Shown one piece after another: positions 33,983 through 42,543 of a DNA stretch of 64,000 nt (position 1 is its first letter; every line of letters begins with the position of its first letter). The position numbers and the translations under genes are program-made. Source of the DNA: Flavobacteriaceae bacterium (GTDB lineage: Bacteria > Bacteroidota > Bacteroidia > Flavobacteriales > Flavobacteriaceae); the NCBI GenBank assembly GCA_021647885.1, contig JAKITV010000003.1, positions 55,860 to 119,859 on the forward strand, in the 5' to 3' direction. Below the pieces are notes generated by a model, which made no database searches, had not been told where the DNA came from, and worked only from the letters and a program-made list of their open reading frames with translations.

Positions 33983-34522
33983 TTATTTTAGTCTGTCTTT
34001 GTAATGTTGTTCTAACTTTTTTAATTTCGGATGGATGATGACTTGACAATACATTTGCTGCTTGTTATTATCGTAGTAATCTTGGTGGTCAATTTCTGCT
34101 TCATAAAATACTTCAAATTCATTAATTTCTGTAACAATATCATCATCAAAAATGTGTTCTTCTTTTAAAAAGTTAATGTACGCTTTAGCTTCCTGTTTTT
34201 GGTTTTCATCTATATAAAATATAGCCGAACGATATTGTGTGCCAATATCATTGCCTTGTTTGTTTAAAGTTGTTGGATCGTGAGTTGCAAAAAATACATC
34301 TAATAGTACTTTAAAAGATACTTTATTGTCATTAAAAATAATTTTAATCGCTTCTGCATGGCCAGTTCTACCTTCACAAACTTCTCTGTAAGCTGGATTT
34401 TTAATAAAACCTCCTGTATAACCAGAAGTTACTTGTTCTACGCCTTCTATTCGGTTAAATACAGCTTCTGTACACCAAAAGCATCCTCCTGCAAATATTG
34501 CTGTTTTATTTTGTTGTGTCAT
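33983..34522 (-). CDS. msrA: Peptide-methionine (S)-S-oxide reductase
   Basis: 179 residues. Reduces methionine-S-sulfoxide in proteins with thioredoxin. The catalytic cysteine is in FAGGCFWCTEAVF. GVEQVTSGYTGG, YREVCEGRTGHAEAI and HDPTTLNKQGNDIGTQYRSAIFY are all MsrA signatures. The C-terminal IDHQDYYDNNKQQMYCQVIIHPK holds a likely resolving cysteine. ATG at 34522 (MTQQNKTAIF) is chosen over one at 34549. Confidence 0.96.
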   Translation of the reverse strand: MTQQNKTAIFAGGCFWCTEAVFNRIEGVEQVTSGYTGGFIKNPAYREVCEGRTGHAEAIKIIFNDNKVSFKVLLDVFFATHDPTTLNKQGNDIGTQYRSAIFYIDENQKQEAKAYINFLKEEHIFDDDIVTEINEFEVFYEAEIDHQDYYDNNKQQMYCQVIIHPKLKKLEQHYKDRLK

Positions 34523-34730
34523 TGTGCATATAAAGTTAAACAAAAACATTTGTCAAAAACAAACAGTATTCCTTACTTAAAATGTTAATAATTACGAAAG
34601 AAATTGTTTTTTGCTTCAGTTTGTGTATTTAATAGATAGTAATACTATGAAATATTTTTCGGAAGAAAACCATTTAAACATTGCTCATAAAACCATAAAG
34701 TAGTAATTTCCCTTCGTTATTATAATTTTA

Positions 34731-35396
34731 ATGATTAGAGCAAAAAATATTCATAAATATTTTGACGATTTACATGTACTAAAAGGTGTAAATATTCATG
34801 TTAAAAAAGGAGAAATTGTTTCTATTGTAGGAGCTTCTGGAGCTGGTAAAACAACATTGTTACAAATTTTAGGCACATTAGATAAAGCCTCAAATTCAGA
34901 AAAACCAGAGTTGCAACTCAATAATATATCTGTAATTAATTTAAACGATAAAGCATTAGCAAAATTCAGGAATGAACATATAGGTTTTATTTTTCAGTTT
35001 CATCAATTATTACCTGAGTTTACCGCTTTAGAAAACGTATGTATTCCTGCATTTATAAAAGGCGTCAGCAAAACTGAAGCTGAAACAAAAGCCAAAGAAT
35101 TATTAGATTTTTTAGGGCTTTCAAACAGGATTAATCATAAACCCAACGAGCTTTCTGGTGGCGAACAGCAGCGTGTTGCAGTTGCCAGAGCTTTAATAAA
35201 TAACCCAAATCTTATTCTTGCCGATGAACCTTCTGGAAACCTCGATAGCGAATCTGCCGAAAACTTACACAACCTCTTTTTTAAATTGCGTGATGAGTTT
35301 GGGCAAACTTTTGTTATTGTAACGCATAACGAAGAACTGGCAAACATGGCAGACAGAAAGTTAACTATGGTTGATGGGAAGATTGTTGATGATTGA
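34731..35396 (+). CDS. lolD: ABC transporter ATPase (LolD-like)
   Basis: 221 residues. Walker [21 protein letters not shown]-loop [17 protein letters not shown], signature [16 protein letters not shown], Walker [14 protein letters not shown] and switch His in [11 protein letters not shown]. Sequence and size match the LolD/MacB-type ATPase, which drives lipoprotein release from the inner membrane with LolC/E. The permease is not adjacent. The last 59 bases are almost identical to a detached fragment at 37197-37255, and a left element begins 17 bases after the stop. Confidence 0.9.
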   Translation: MIRAKNIHKYFDDLHVLKGVNIHVKKGEIVSIVGASGAGKTTLLQILGTLDKASNSEKPELQLNNISVINLNDKALAKFRNEHIGFIFQFHQLLPEFTALENVCIPAFIKGVSKTEAETKAKELLDFLGLSNRINHKPNELSGGEQQRVAVARALINNPNLILADEPSGNLDSESAENLHNLFFKLRDEFGQTFVIVTHNEELANMADRKLTMVDGKIVDD

Positions 35397-35412
35397 CATT
35401 AGTTAACTATAA

Positions 35413-35446
35413 ATTTTGGAGTTGCGCTTATCGGTTAAGCTATGAC
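35413..35446 (+). repeat. Left element copy 3 (bounds FRG module)
   Basis: GGAGTTGCGCTTATCGGTTA and AGCTATGAC; the best match to the consensus. It begins 17 bases after the lolD stop and lies 166 bases beyond the 3' end of the minus-strand FRG gene. Confidence 0.7.
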
Positions 35447-35490
35447 CAGTAAGAGCTTGAAATTCAATTACTTATCAAGATATAAAATTA

Positions 35491-35525
35491 GACAAATCTT
35501 TGGATTTGTCCGATGTTTTTTTAAC
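35491..35525 (+). terminator. Probable terminator with nested inverted repeat
   Basis: GACAAATC and GATTTGTC (35491-35510) form a perfect 8-base stem with loop TTTG, followed by CGATG and seven T. A second inverted copy of the stem region lies at about 35528-35552, so a larger structure is possible. It would terminate lolD transcripts read through the left element. Confidence 0.55.
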
Positions 35526-35611
35526 AATTTGTCCAAATCCAAAAGATTTGACGGTGCTTGCAAATACAAAACCAATTTTGAGACAAGCAATTAGCTCTTA
35601 TTAGGCAAAGG

Positions 35612-36853
35612 TTATGAATCATTTCTCATAAACCTATCTCTTATATATTCGGTTCCATTTTCAATTTCAGGGAATAGTGTGTCCTTATTAATTCCTAATA
35701 TATTTAGTTCATCAATTATCTTTGATTTACTTTCCTCATCAACTAACACAACAACTTTTCTATTTTTATCATATAATGTCAAATTATCGATATCTAATGG
35801 TTCAAGAATGTAATTCCCCACTCCAAAAAGAATAAAATATCCCATTTGTCTTTTAATCCTTTCATTGTTATTTATTGGTTTAACAACCAATGATTTTTCT
35901 ATATCTGAAGGTTCAATTATTCCAGAAAAATATGGTTTTTCATCTCGTATTAGATGTAATAATTTTTTTCCACTATCTGATTTATTAAACCTTTGAAAAT
36001 TAGTATCAGTTTTAAATTCTCTGTCAACTTTTGAAAGATTTGATAAGATACTTACAGTATCACTGTCATAATATTTTACAAACTTTTTTTGGGGATAAAA
36101 AACAATGATTTCACCAGGGAATTCTTTACTATAATTGCTATTACAAGCAAAAAATAATGCAACTAATGGACTCTTGGTAATATCCAATAATCTGGTCGGT
36201 AAACCGTAATGCTGCATAATTGTCAATTTTTCAAATGCCGATTTAGTATCAATAAAGTTGTCGGGGTTTCTTAACAATATATCTCTAAAAATATTGTGTT
36301 CATTATCCGTAAGTTTTATATCTCTATAAACAGAAGGTATTAATTTCCAATCAATATTTGCATGACCTCGGTAAAACAATAATTCTTTATCTAAGTTTGA
36401 ATTGCTATTAATGAGCAAATCAACAAACCTTATATATTGTTCTACACTATCAATTACAAAGAGATATGTTTTCTCCTTTTTGTAAACGTATTTATCATTG
36501 TACGATTCAATTTCGTTGTTATTTTTAGTAATGTAGTCTGAAACTAACTTTTGCACTTTTCTAAAATTTCTTGCATCAAGGTTTTTCTCTTTTAGGAAGC
36601 TTTGATAATTATTAATAATAGAAAGGTCGTTATTTAGAGATGAAATGACTTCTTTATATTTCTTTTCATCATCTGCATTTGATTCAGATTTATACTTATT
36701 TAACACTTGTCGCATTAAAAAATCCTTATTTATTTTCTGTATCAAATCTTTTTTAACAGTAGGAAAAAGATAATTCTTTGAAAGGAATAAAACTCCTTTT
36801 TCATCAATTTCATTAAGGATAAATTTTTCAATATATATTTTTAAACGTTTCAT
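35612..36853 (-). CDS. FRG-domain protein, possible defence gene
   Basis: 413 residues. An alpha-helical, Lys/Asn-rich N-terminal half (about residues 1-150) without known motifs precedes an FRG domain: LLFYRGHANIDWKLIPSVYR and LTIMQHYGLPTRLLDITKSPLVALFFAC. The tail includes IKRQMGYFILFGVGNYILEPLD. FRG domains (named for an F/Y-R-G motif) are uncharacterised, and as I recall are common in accessory islands. ATG 36853 is chosen over a TTG at 36901, which would read through the right element. The gene sits between a left (35413) and a right element (36875), next to remnants of duplicated lolD and TIGR02757. No partner gene is present. Confidence 0.82.
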   Translation of the reverse strand: MKRLKIYIEKFILNEIDEKGVLFLSKNYLFPTVKKDLIQKINKDFLMRQVLNKYKSESNADDEKKYKEVISSLNNDLSIINNYQSFLKEKNLDARNFRKVQKLVSDYITKNNNEIESYNDKYVYKKEKTYLFVIDSVEQYIRFVDLLINSNSNLDKELLFYRGHANIDWKLIPSVYRDIKLTDNEHNIFRDILLRNPDNFIDTKSAFEKLTIMQHYGLPTRLLDITKSPLVALFFACNSNYSKEFPGEIIVFYPQKKFVKYYDSDTVSILSNLSKVDREFKTDTNFQRFNKSDSGKKLLHLIRDEKPYFSGIIEPSDIEKSLVVKPINNNERIKRQMGYFILFGVGNYILEPLDIDNLTLYDKNRKVVVLVDEESKSKIIDELNILGINKDTLFPEIENGTEYIRDRFMRNDS

Positions 36854-36874
36854 TTTTACTTTTGCCAATGTTAT

Positions 36875-36899
36875 GATATTGTCAGTTTTATACTCAATC
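36875..36899. repeat. Right element copy 3
   Basis: AATGTTATGATATTGTCAG then TTTTATACTC; it shares AATGTTATGATAT with copy 2. It begins about 22 bases upstream of the FRG gene start. Confidence 0.55.
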
Positions 36900-37022
36900 A
36901 AGTTGAGCTCAAGATTGATTATATCAGACGATAGCGAAGTTAAAATTTTTATTTAAAACAGTCAATGCTTCAACACTTAACTTATTCAAAATATATCAAG
37001 TGCTATTAAATTCAAAAAAGGG

Positions 37023-37170
37023 AACAAGAAAATCATTTATTGAATAAATGTTAAAGTATTTAAATCAATAACCCTTAATTTATTGAAACTAATCCAATTC
37101 AAGTACCACATCAATTCACCTACAATAAAGATATCGAAATTGCAGATTTTTTAACTGCGAGACAAATTTG
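37023..37170 (+). pseudogene. Decayed 5' part of a TIGR02757-family gene
   Basis: Reading around in-frame stops gives NNP, stop, FIETNPIQVPHQFTYNKDIEIADFLTA. The intact gene starting at 38824 has NNPKFIESDPIQAPHRF, KKEDIEIAAFLTA at its residues 22-53. The upstream EQENHLLN also matches EQQLKEFLN. Nucleotide similarity is clearly below that of a recent copy. The fragment stops abruptly where lolD-like sequence begins, so the interior of both genes has been deleted. Confidence 0.75.
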
Positions 37171-37264
37171 CACAACCCTTTGTAATTGTTACTCATAACG
37201 AAGACTTGGCAAACATGGCAGACAGAAAGTTAACTATGGTTGATGGGAAGATTGTAAATACTTA
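37171..37264 (+). pseudogene. Detached 3' end of lolD
   Basis: The frame reads [19 protein letters not shown], then [10 protein letters not shown] and stop TAA at 37262-37264. The lolD product ends [29 protein letters not shown]. Bases 37207-37255 are identical to 35338-35386 over 49 positions, whereas the sequence before and after is more diverged. A left element follows within 11 bases, as it does after the real lolD. Confidence 0.88.
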
Positions 37265-37274
37265 ATGAAATCTA

Positions 37275-37309
37275 ATTTTTAAAGTTACGCTTATCGTTTA
37301 GGCTATGAT
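37275..37309 (+). repeat. Left element copy 4 (bounds lpxD)
   Basis: AAAGTTACGCTTATCGTTTA and GGCTATGAT. It follows the lolD remnant by about 11 bases, mirroring copy 3 after the real lolD. The 216 bases between it and lpxD hold an AATCCGCGAGGGTTTTTG and a GTGCTTTT motif resembling the region after copy 1; no gene is seen there. Confidence 0.65.
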
Positions 37310-37524
37310 TTCGTTGCATGGTTAAGAAACTAATTTAGTAAATAAAACCCGAATAGAAAATCCGCGAGGGTTTTTGTAAGTAGGCTAGTGCTTTTCATAG
37401 GATACGGTGTTGCAAGTAGCAGTGCTTTTTTCAGAGTCTGAATTATTCGGCTAAATATTTTGTTCCGATTTTCAATATTTAAGTGAAGTTAAACTAAATC
37501 GGTTAATTTTCTAACAAAGTCATA

Positions 37525-38520
37525 CTATTGGTTTTTTACAAATCTTCTTACAGATACCCATTGTTTTAACATATCTCTAGCATCTTGAGCAGGATAACCT
37601 AAAACAGTTTTTCCTGCTTCCACATCATTCATAACTCCAGAGCCAGCGCCAACGGTAGCGCCAGAATGTATGGTTGTGTGGTCTTTAATAGAGGCACTTC
37701 CACCAATAATAACGCCATCACCTAAAGTAACAGAACCTGCAAGTCCGCTATGTCCTGCCATAATACAAGAACGTCCCATAATACTGTTATGAGCTATTTG
37801 TACCAAGTTGTCAATTTTACAACCATCACCAACAATAGTAGAGCTAAATTTTGCTCTATCAACACATGAATTAGCTCCAATTTCAACATAATGCCCAATT
37901 ATGACATTACCTATCTGTGGTATCTTAACCAATTGTCTGCCATCGTCACTTGGTCTATATCCAAAACCATCAGCTCCAATACTTACATTAGTATGAAAAA
38001 TACAATGGCTACCAATAATACAGCGTTCACGTATAATAGTCCCAGACCAAACAATGGTGCTATCACCGATAATGGTTTCATCAAACACACAAACATTTGG
38101 GTATAAAATTACTCCGCTTCCTAATTTAACATCTTTACCTACATAACAATTTGAACCAATCTTACAACCATTTCCAATTTTTGCCGTTTCATGTATCACG
38201 GCAGTTGGATGTATATCTGTATCAAACACAGGTGCTGGCGGATTAAAAAGCTCCAATATTTCTGCCATCGCTAAATCGACATTTTTCACTTTAATAAAAG
38301 CACGATTGTCGCCAGGGTCAATACTTAAATTATAATTTATCAGGGCAGCACAGGCTTTTGAATCTTCCCAAAACTTCAAATATTTATTGCTTCCAATGAA
38401 TGTGATTTGATTGCTGTTTGCTTTTTGTAATTCTTCAGGCCCTTCAATTTTTTGGCTGGTATTACCTATTAATTCGCCTTTTAAGATGTTGTTAATTTCA
38501 CTTATAGAGTAAGATGTCAT
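37525..38520 (-). CDS. lpxD: UDP-3-O-acylglucosamine N-acyltransferase
   Basis: 331 residues, the usual LpxD size. The N-terminal uridine-binding domain (residues 1-95) is followed by a left-handed beta-helix of hexapeptide repeats (IHETAKIGNGCKIGSNCYVG onward) and a helical tail (DMLKQWVSVRRFVK). The catalytic histidine region is LVQIAHNSIMGRSCIMAGHSGLAGS, and GADGFGYRPSDDGRQLVKIPQ is the substrate-binding insertion. It N-acylates the lipid A precursor. It is not next to lpxA, lpxC or fabZ and lies between a left and a right element, so it may be a second, relocated copy; whether another lpxD exists cannot be seen here. Confidence 0.93.
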   Translation of the reverse strand: MTSYSISEINNILKGELIGNTSQKIEGPEELQKANSNQITFIGSNKYLKFWEDSKACAALINYNLSIDPGDNRAFIKVKNVDLAMAEILELFNPPAPVFDTDIHPTAVIHETAKIGNGCKIGSNCYVGKDVKLGSGVILYPNVCVFDETIIGDSTIVWSGTIIRERCIIGSHCIFHTNVSIGADGFGYRPSDDGRQLVKIPQIGNVIIGHYVEIGANSCVDRAKFSSTIVGDGCKIDNLVQIAHNSIMGRSCIMAGHSGLAGSVTLGDGVIIGGSASIKDHTTIHSGATVGAGSGVMNDVEAGKTVLGYPAQDARDMLKQWVSVRRFVKNQ

Positions 38521-38601
38521 TTGTAATTTTATTGATTTATTAGCTAGTTGTAAATTATGGAAAAAAAGTGAAATCTATATTATTTTTGAAATCAAATACG
38601 T

Positions 38602-38775
38602 TTATATGTTTTTAATTTCTTTTTTTGTGAGATTCGGAGCAATTCGTCCAGCATTTGTTTGATAAAAATAAGTAGGTTTAAATTCTAGCTTTTGGGTTTG
38701 AGAGAGTTCCTCTATTACTTGCAATGTTAAGATATGGTTCTGTTTTAACGAAACTAGTTTTTTTAAATAACAATT
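38602..38775 (-). pseudogene. Open frame without start codon, possible gene remnant
   Basis: A 57-codon frame closes at 38602-38604. It has protein-like composition (VIEELSQTQKLEFKPTYFYQ, TNAGRIAPNLTKKEIKNI) but a stop lies just upstream and no ATG is in frame. It overlaps the right element at 38731. It may be the 3' end of a lost accessory gene, or chance. The rest of the 303-base gap between lpxD and the TIGR02757 gene shows no other gene. Confidence 0.25.
38721..38756. repeat. Right element copy 4
   Basis: CAATGTTAAGATATGGTTC then TGTTTTAACGAAAC. It lies upstream of lpxD (about 200 bases from its start) and about 70 bases before the intact TIGR02757 gene. Confidence 0.5.
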
Positions 38776-38823
38776 TCAATACTTATAAAAATAAGTTTTA
38801 CATTTGATATACAAAATAAAGCT

Positions 38824-39600
38824 GTGGCGATTTCTTTCTCTGAACAACAACTTAAAGAATTTCTCAATACAAAAGCTTATCAATACAATAATCCAAAATT
38901 TATTGAAAGCGATCCCATACAAGCGCCTCACAGGTTCTCAAAAAAAGAAGATATAGAAATTGCGGCATTCTTAACTGCAACAATTGCTTGGGGAAATAGA
39001 AAAAGTATTATTAAAAATGCAAAGCGAATGATGCAACTACTTGATAATTCGCCATACGATTTTGTAATGAATCATCAAGATACCGATTTAGAGCAACTAC
39101 TTCCTTTTGTACATCGTACATTTAACGGTCATGATTTTATACAGTTTATAAAGTGTTTAAAGCACATTTATAAAATTCATCTTGGTTTAGAAAATGTTTT
39201 TAGTAAGTATGCTGAAACAAATTCGTTACAACCATCTATTCACGAATTTAAAAAAGCTTTTTTTGAAATTGAACATTTACCTCGAACACAAAAACACGTA
39301 AGTGATCCTTTAAAAAATTCGGCAGCAAAGCGTATTAATATGTTTTTACGTTGGATGGTTCGTAAAGATAATGCAGGAGTTGACTTTGGTATTTGGACAA
39401 GCCTCTCTCCTGCTCAACTCTCTTGTCCACTAGATGTACATTCTGGAAATGTAGCTAGGAAATTGGGCTTATTAACTAGAAAACAAAACGATGCCAAAGC
39501 TTTATTAGAACTTGATACAGCCTTAAGAAAACTTGATGCACAAGATCCTGTAAAATATGATTTTGCTTTATTTGGTTTAGGAGTGTTTGAAGGGTTTTAA
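38824..39600 (+). CDS. TIGR02757-family protein
   Basis: 258 residues from a GTG start. I recognise this as the TIGR02757 family of uncharacterised bacterial proteins. Conserved stretches are DPIQAPHRFSKKEDIEIAAF, LTATIAWGNRKSIIKNAKRMM, FVHRTFNGHDFIQFIKCLKHI, SAAKRINMFLRWMVRKD, GVDFGIWTSLSPAQLSCPLDVHSG and LRKLDAQDPVKYDFALFGLG. The C-terminal pattern is reminiscent of helix-hairpin-helix base-excision glycosylases (compare the conserved Asp after PLDVHSG), so a DNA-repair link is possible but unproven. A decayed 5' copy lies at 37023-37170. Confidence 0.88.
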   Translation: MAISFSEQQLKEFLNTKAYQYNNPKFIESDPIQAPHRFSKKEDIEIAAFLTATIAWGNRKSIIKNAKRMMQLLDNSPYDFVMNHQDTDLEQLLPFVHRTFNGHDFIQFIKCLKHIYKIHLGLENVFSKYAETNSLQPSIHEFKKAFFEIEHLPRTQKHVSDPLKNSAAKRINMFLRWMVRKDNAGVDFGIWTSLSPAQLSCPLDVHSGNVARKLGLLTRKQNDAKALLELDTALRKLDAQDPVKYDFALFGLGVFEGF

Positions 39601-39635
39601 ATGGTTTAATGATTAAGACTTAATTCATATTAAAA

Positions 39636-40814
39636 ATGAAAACAAAAACAGAATTTGATTATTTAATTGTAGGAGCAGGAATTATAGGTTTAACAATAGC
39701 TTATGAATTAACCGAAAGAAATCCTAATTACAGTATTTGTATAATTGATAAGGAAAATGATGTAGCGCAACATACTAGTGGTAGAAATAGTGGGATTTTA
39801 CATGCAGGGTTTTATTACTCATCCGATACTAAAAAAGCCATGCACTGTTTAAATGGTAATGCTTTAATGAAAAAATTCTGTTTAGAAAATGATGTTGAAG
39901 TTAAATCAACTAAAAAATTAGTGGTGACCAAAAATGAAAAGGATATTGAACAGTTATATGAAATTAAACGACGAGCAGATGCCAATAATGTTGAAACAAA
40001 ATTGATTTCGAAAGAAGAAGCCGAAAAAATTGAGCCAAATGTTAATACCTATAAAAAAGCATTATACTCACCAAATACTGCTTCAGTCGATCCTGAAGAA
40101 GTATGTTTTAAGTTAAAAGAATTTTTAAAAGAAAAGAAAGTTTATTTTGTATTTAATTGCCCATTTAAAAAAGAATTGGAGTTTAAATATAAATACCTTA
40201 TCAATGCTGCAGGATTGTATGCCGATAAAATTGCACAAAACTATGGTTTAGCTAAACAATATACACTATTGCCTTTTAAGGGTGTTTATATGCGGATTAG
40301 TAATAATAAAGTACCCACTAAGATTAACATTTATCCTGTTCCAGATTTAAAGTTTCCTTTTTTAGGAGTTCATTATATAATTACCCCAAATGAAGATATT
40401 AAAATAGGACCTTCAGCTTCACCTGCTTTTTGGAGAGAAAACTATTCTGGTTTTTCAAATTTTAATCTTAAAGAGTTTTTAGAGATCATAGGTATTAATA
40501 TAAAACTATTCATTACCAATTCATTTAATTATAGAAATTTAGCAATGAGGGAAATTAAATATTATTGGTCTAAAAATTTAATTTCTGAAGTGGAAAAATT
40601 GATTAAAAACCCATATGGAGCTAAATATAAAAAGAAAAGGCCTGGGATAAGAGCCCAATTATATAATAAAGAAACTAATAAACTTGTTGATGATTTTATA
40701 ATTAAACATTCAGCTAATAGTACACATGTACTAAATATAATAAGTCCTGGTTTTACATGCTCTTTTTCTTTAGCTAAAGAAATTGTGGATGAAGTATTAG
40801 TAAATAATAGCTAA
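39636..40814 (+). CDS. lhgO: L-2-hydroxyglutarate oxidase
   Basis: 392 residues of the FAD-dependent DAO family. The N-terminal dinucleotide fold is DYLIVGAGIIGLTIAYELTER. QHTSGRNSGILHAGFYY and SPNTASVDPEEVCF are family signatures, and the C-terminal GIRAQLYNKETNKLVDDF and GFTCSFSLAKEIV match LhgO. It oxidises L-2-hydroxyglutarate to 2-oxoglutarate, feeding electrons to the quinone pool. The DASS anion symporter that follows could carry a dicarboxylate such as 2-oxoglutarate, which makes a coherent pair. Confidence 0.9.
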   Translation: MKTKTEFDYLIVGAGIIGLTIAYELTERNPNYSICIIDKENDVAQHTSGRNSGILHAGFYYSSDTKKAMHCLNGNALMKKFCLENDVEVKSTKKLVVTKNEKDIEQLYEIKRRADANNVETKLISKEEAEKIEPNVNTYKKALYSPNTASVDPEEVCFKLKEFLKEKKVYFVFNCPFKKELEFKYKYLINAAGLYADKIAQNYGLAKQYTLLPFKGVYMRISNNKVPTKINIYPVPDLKFPFLGVHYIITPNEDIKIGPSASPAFWRENYSGFSNFNLKEFLEIIGINIKLFITNSFNYRNLAMREIKYYWSKNLISEVEKLIKNPYGAKYKKKRPGIRAQLYNKETNKLVDDFIIKHSANSTHVLNIISPGFTCSFSLAKEIVDEVLVNNS

Positions 40815-40911
40815 GATTAAACTCTTTAATCATTATTAAGATAAATACTCAATTTTATTAAACAATAAAAAACTGTAACTTGGTTCACAATTAAAATTAC
40901 CCTCTTTTTTT

Positions 40912-42324
40912 ATGAATACTCAAAAATCTTTATTTAAACTTTTTATTGTTGTTTTAGTAGCCATAATCATATGGTTATCTGAATCGCTAGTGGGTGCTCC
41001 TATAAAAGGTTGGCATATTTTTGCTGTTTTCATAGCTGTAATATTTAGCTTTATTATAAAACCTTATCCAATGGGTTTGATGGTTATATTAGGTTTGGTT
41101 GCGTTAACTGCTACAAAAACCATAACCATGAAAGAGGCTTTGTCTGGTTATGGTGACACTACAGTTTGGTTGGTGGTTGCAGCTTTTTTGATTGCTGGAG
41201 GAGTTATTAATACAGGTTTAGGTAAAAGAATTGCACTTAAGTTAGTAAGTTGGCTTGGTAAAACCACCTTGGGTTTAGGGTATGCAATTTGTGGTGCAGA
41301 ACTTATTTTAGGACCTGTTGTGCCTTCTAATACTGCTCGTGGAGGTGGAATTTTAGCCCCAATCGTTAATTCTATTTCAATTGCTTTAGGTTCTACTCCA
41401 AAAGACAACCCTAAAAAGGCTGGAGAATTCCTAACCTTAGTTGGTTCTCATGCTAACCTTATTACTGCTGCAATGTTTCTTACAGGAATGGCAGCTAATC
41501 CATTAGTATCTCGAGCTGTAGAAGATATTCTAGGTATAGAATTTGGATGGGGAACATGGGCATTAGGAGCTATAGTTCCAGGATTAATCAGTTTATCATT
41601 ATTGCCTTTGGTAATTTACAAACTTTCTAAACCAACATTAACCAATTCAATAATTGCTCAAAAGGAAGCTAAAAAACAGTTAGAAAAAATAGGCACAAAA
41701 CTCTCTGTTAAAGAAGGTGTCATGCTAGTTATTCTCATATTATTATTGGTATTGTGGAGTACTAAATTTTTACACGGATTAAGCACTACTCTAGTTGCTT
41801 GGATTGGTGTTTCTGCAATGTTAATAACGAATACACAAATATGGGATGATATTATTAAAAACAAAAAAGCCTGGGATACCTTAATTTGGTTAGGTGGCTT
41901 ACTTACAATGGCTAATTTATTAAAAGATTATGGTTTTATAGATTGGTTTGTACTGCATACCAAAGAACAAGTTATTGGATTTAGTGGTTTAACTACTATT
42001 ATAATACTAGGCTTGATATATTTTTATTCTATGTATGCTTTTTCTATGCTAACAGCACATATTTCAGCAATGGTTTCTATATTTTTAGCTGTAGTGTTTG
42101 CAGCTGGAGGTTACCCATTAATTGCTGCAGCTATTTTTGCGTATTTTTCAAATTTAAGTGGTTGCTTAACAAGTTACTCTTCCGGACCTGTAATTATATA
42201 TTTTGGATTAAATTATGTGCAAATTCCTAAGTGGTTTTCTGTAGGTTTTTTAATTTCGTTATTTCATATTATCATTTGGTTAGGTGGTGGTTTAATTTGG
42301 TGGAAAATACTAGGTTGGTGGTAA
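40912..42324 (+). CDS. DASS-family anion:sodium symporter
   Basis: 470 residues with about 11-13 hydrophobic helices. Family motifs include VVPSNTARGGGILAPIV (first sodium/carboxylate-binding SNT hairpin) and the second repeat FSMLTAHISAMVSIFLAV with LSGCLTSYSSGPVIIYFG. This places it in the 2-oxoglutarate/malate (SodiT1/YbhI) branch of the DASS (SLC13) family, which imports di- or tricarboxylates. The second binding site has SGCLTSYS where many members have SNxT, so specificity is not certain. It is located next to lhgO. Confidence 0.9.
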   Translation: MNTQKSLFKLFIVVLVAIIIWLSESLVGAPIKGWHIFAVFIAVIFSFIIKPYPMGLMVILGLVALTATKTITMKEALSGYGDTTVWLVVAAFLIAGGVINTGLGKRIALKLVSWLGKTTLGLGYAICGAELILGPVVPSNTARGGGILAPIVNSISIALGSTPKDNPKKAGEFLTLVGSHANLITAAMFLTGMAANPLVSRAVEDILGIEFGWGTWALGAIVPGLISLSLLPLVIYKLSKPTLTNSIIAQKEAKKQLEKIGTKLSVKEGVMLVILILLLVLWSTKFLHGLSTTLVAWIGVSAMLITNTQIWDDIIKNKKAWDTLIWLGGLLTMANLLKDYGFIDWFVLHTKEQVIGFSGLTTIIILGLIYFYSMYAFSMLTAHISAMVSIFLAVVFAAGGYPLIAAAIFAYFSNLSGCLTSYSSGPVIIYFGLNYVQIPKWFSVGFLISLFHIIIWLGGGLIWWKILGWW

Positions 42325-42543
42325 AATTATGTAACCTTGAATTTACTCACTGTAAGTTTAGCAGAAGTTTGATACAACCATGATATAACTTTACAAACAA
42401 TTTCCTATAAAAAATTATTTTGAATTGTTGAATTGGGATTATTTAAGGATAGATAGATTCTTGTTAATAAATGTTAATTTATTATCAAGTTATATACAAA
42501 ACAGTAATTTAGTGAAATTCTAAAACTAACTAAAAACACTACA

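Noticed and set aside
36854..36901. TTG start adding 16 residues to the FRG protein
   Set aside because: The added region is encoded by the right element, and an ATG with a normal position is available at 36853.
35413..37309. Left elements as integron attC sites (they contain GTTRRRY-like GTTGGGC and GTTAAGC)
   Set aside because: No matching RYYYAAC partner lies at the expected distance, no palindromic attC core is seen, and no integron integrase is present in the window.
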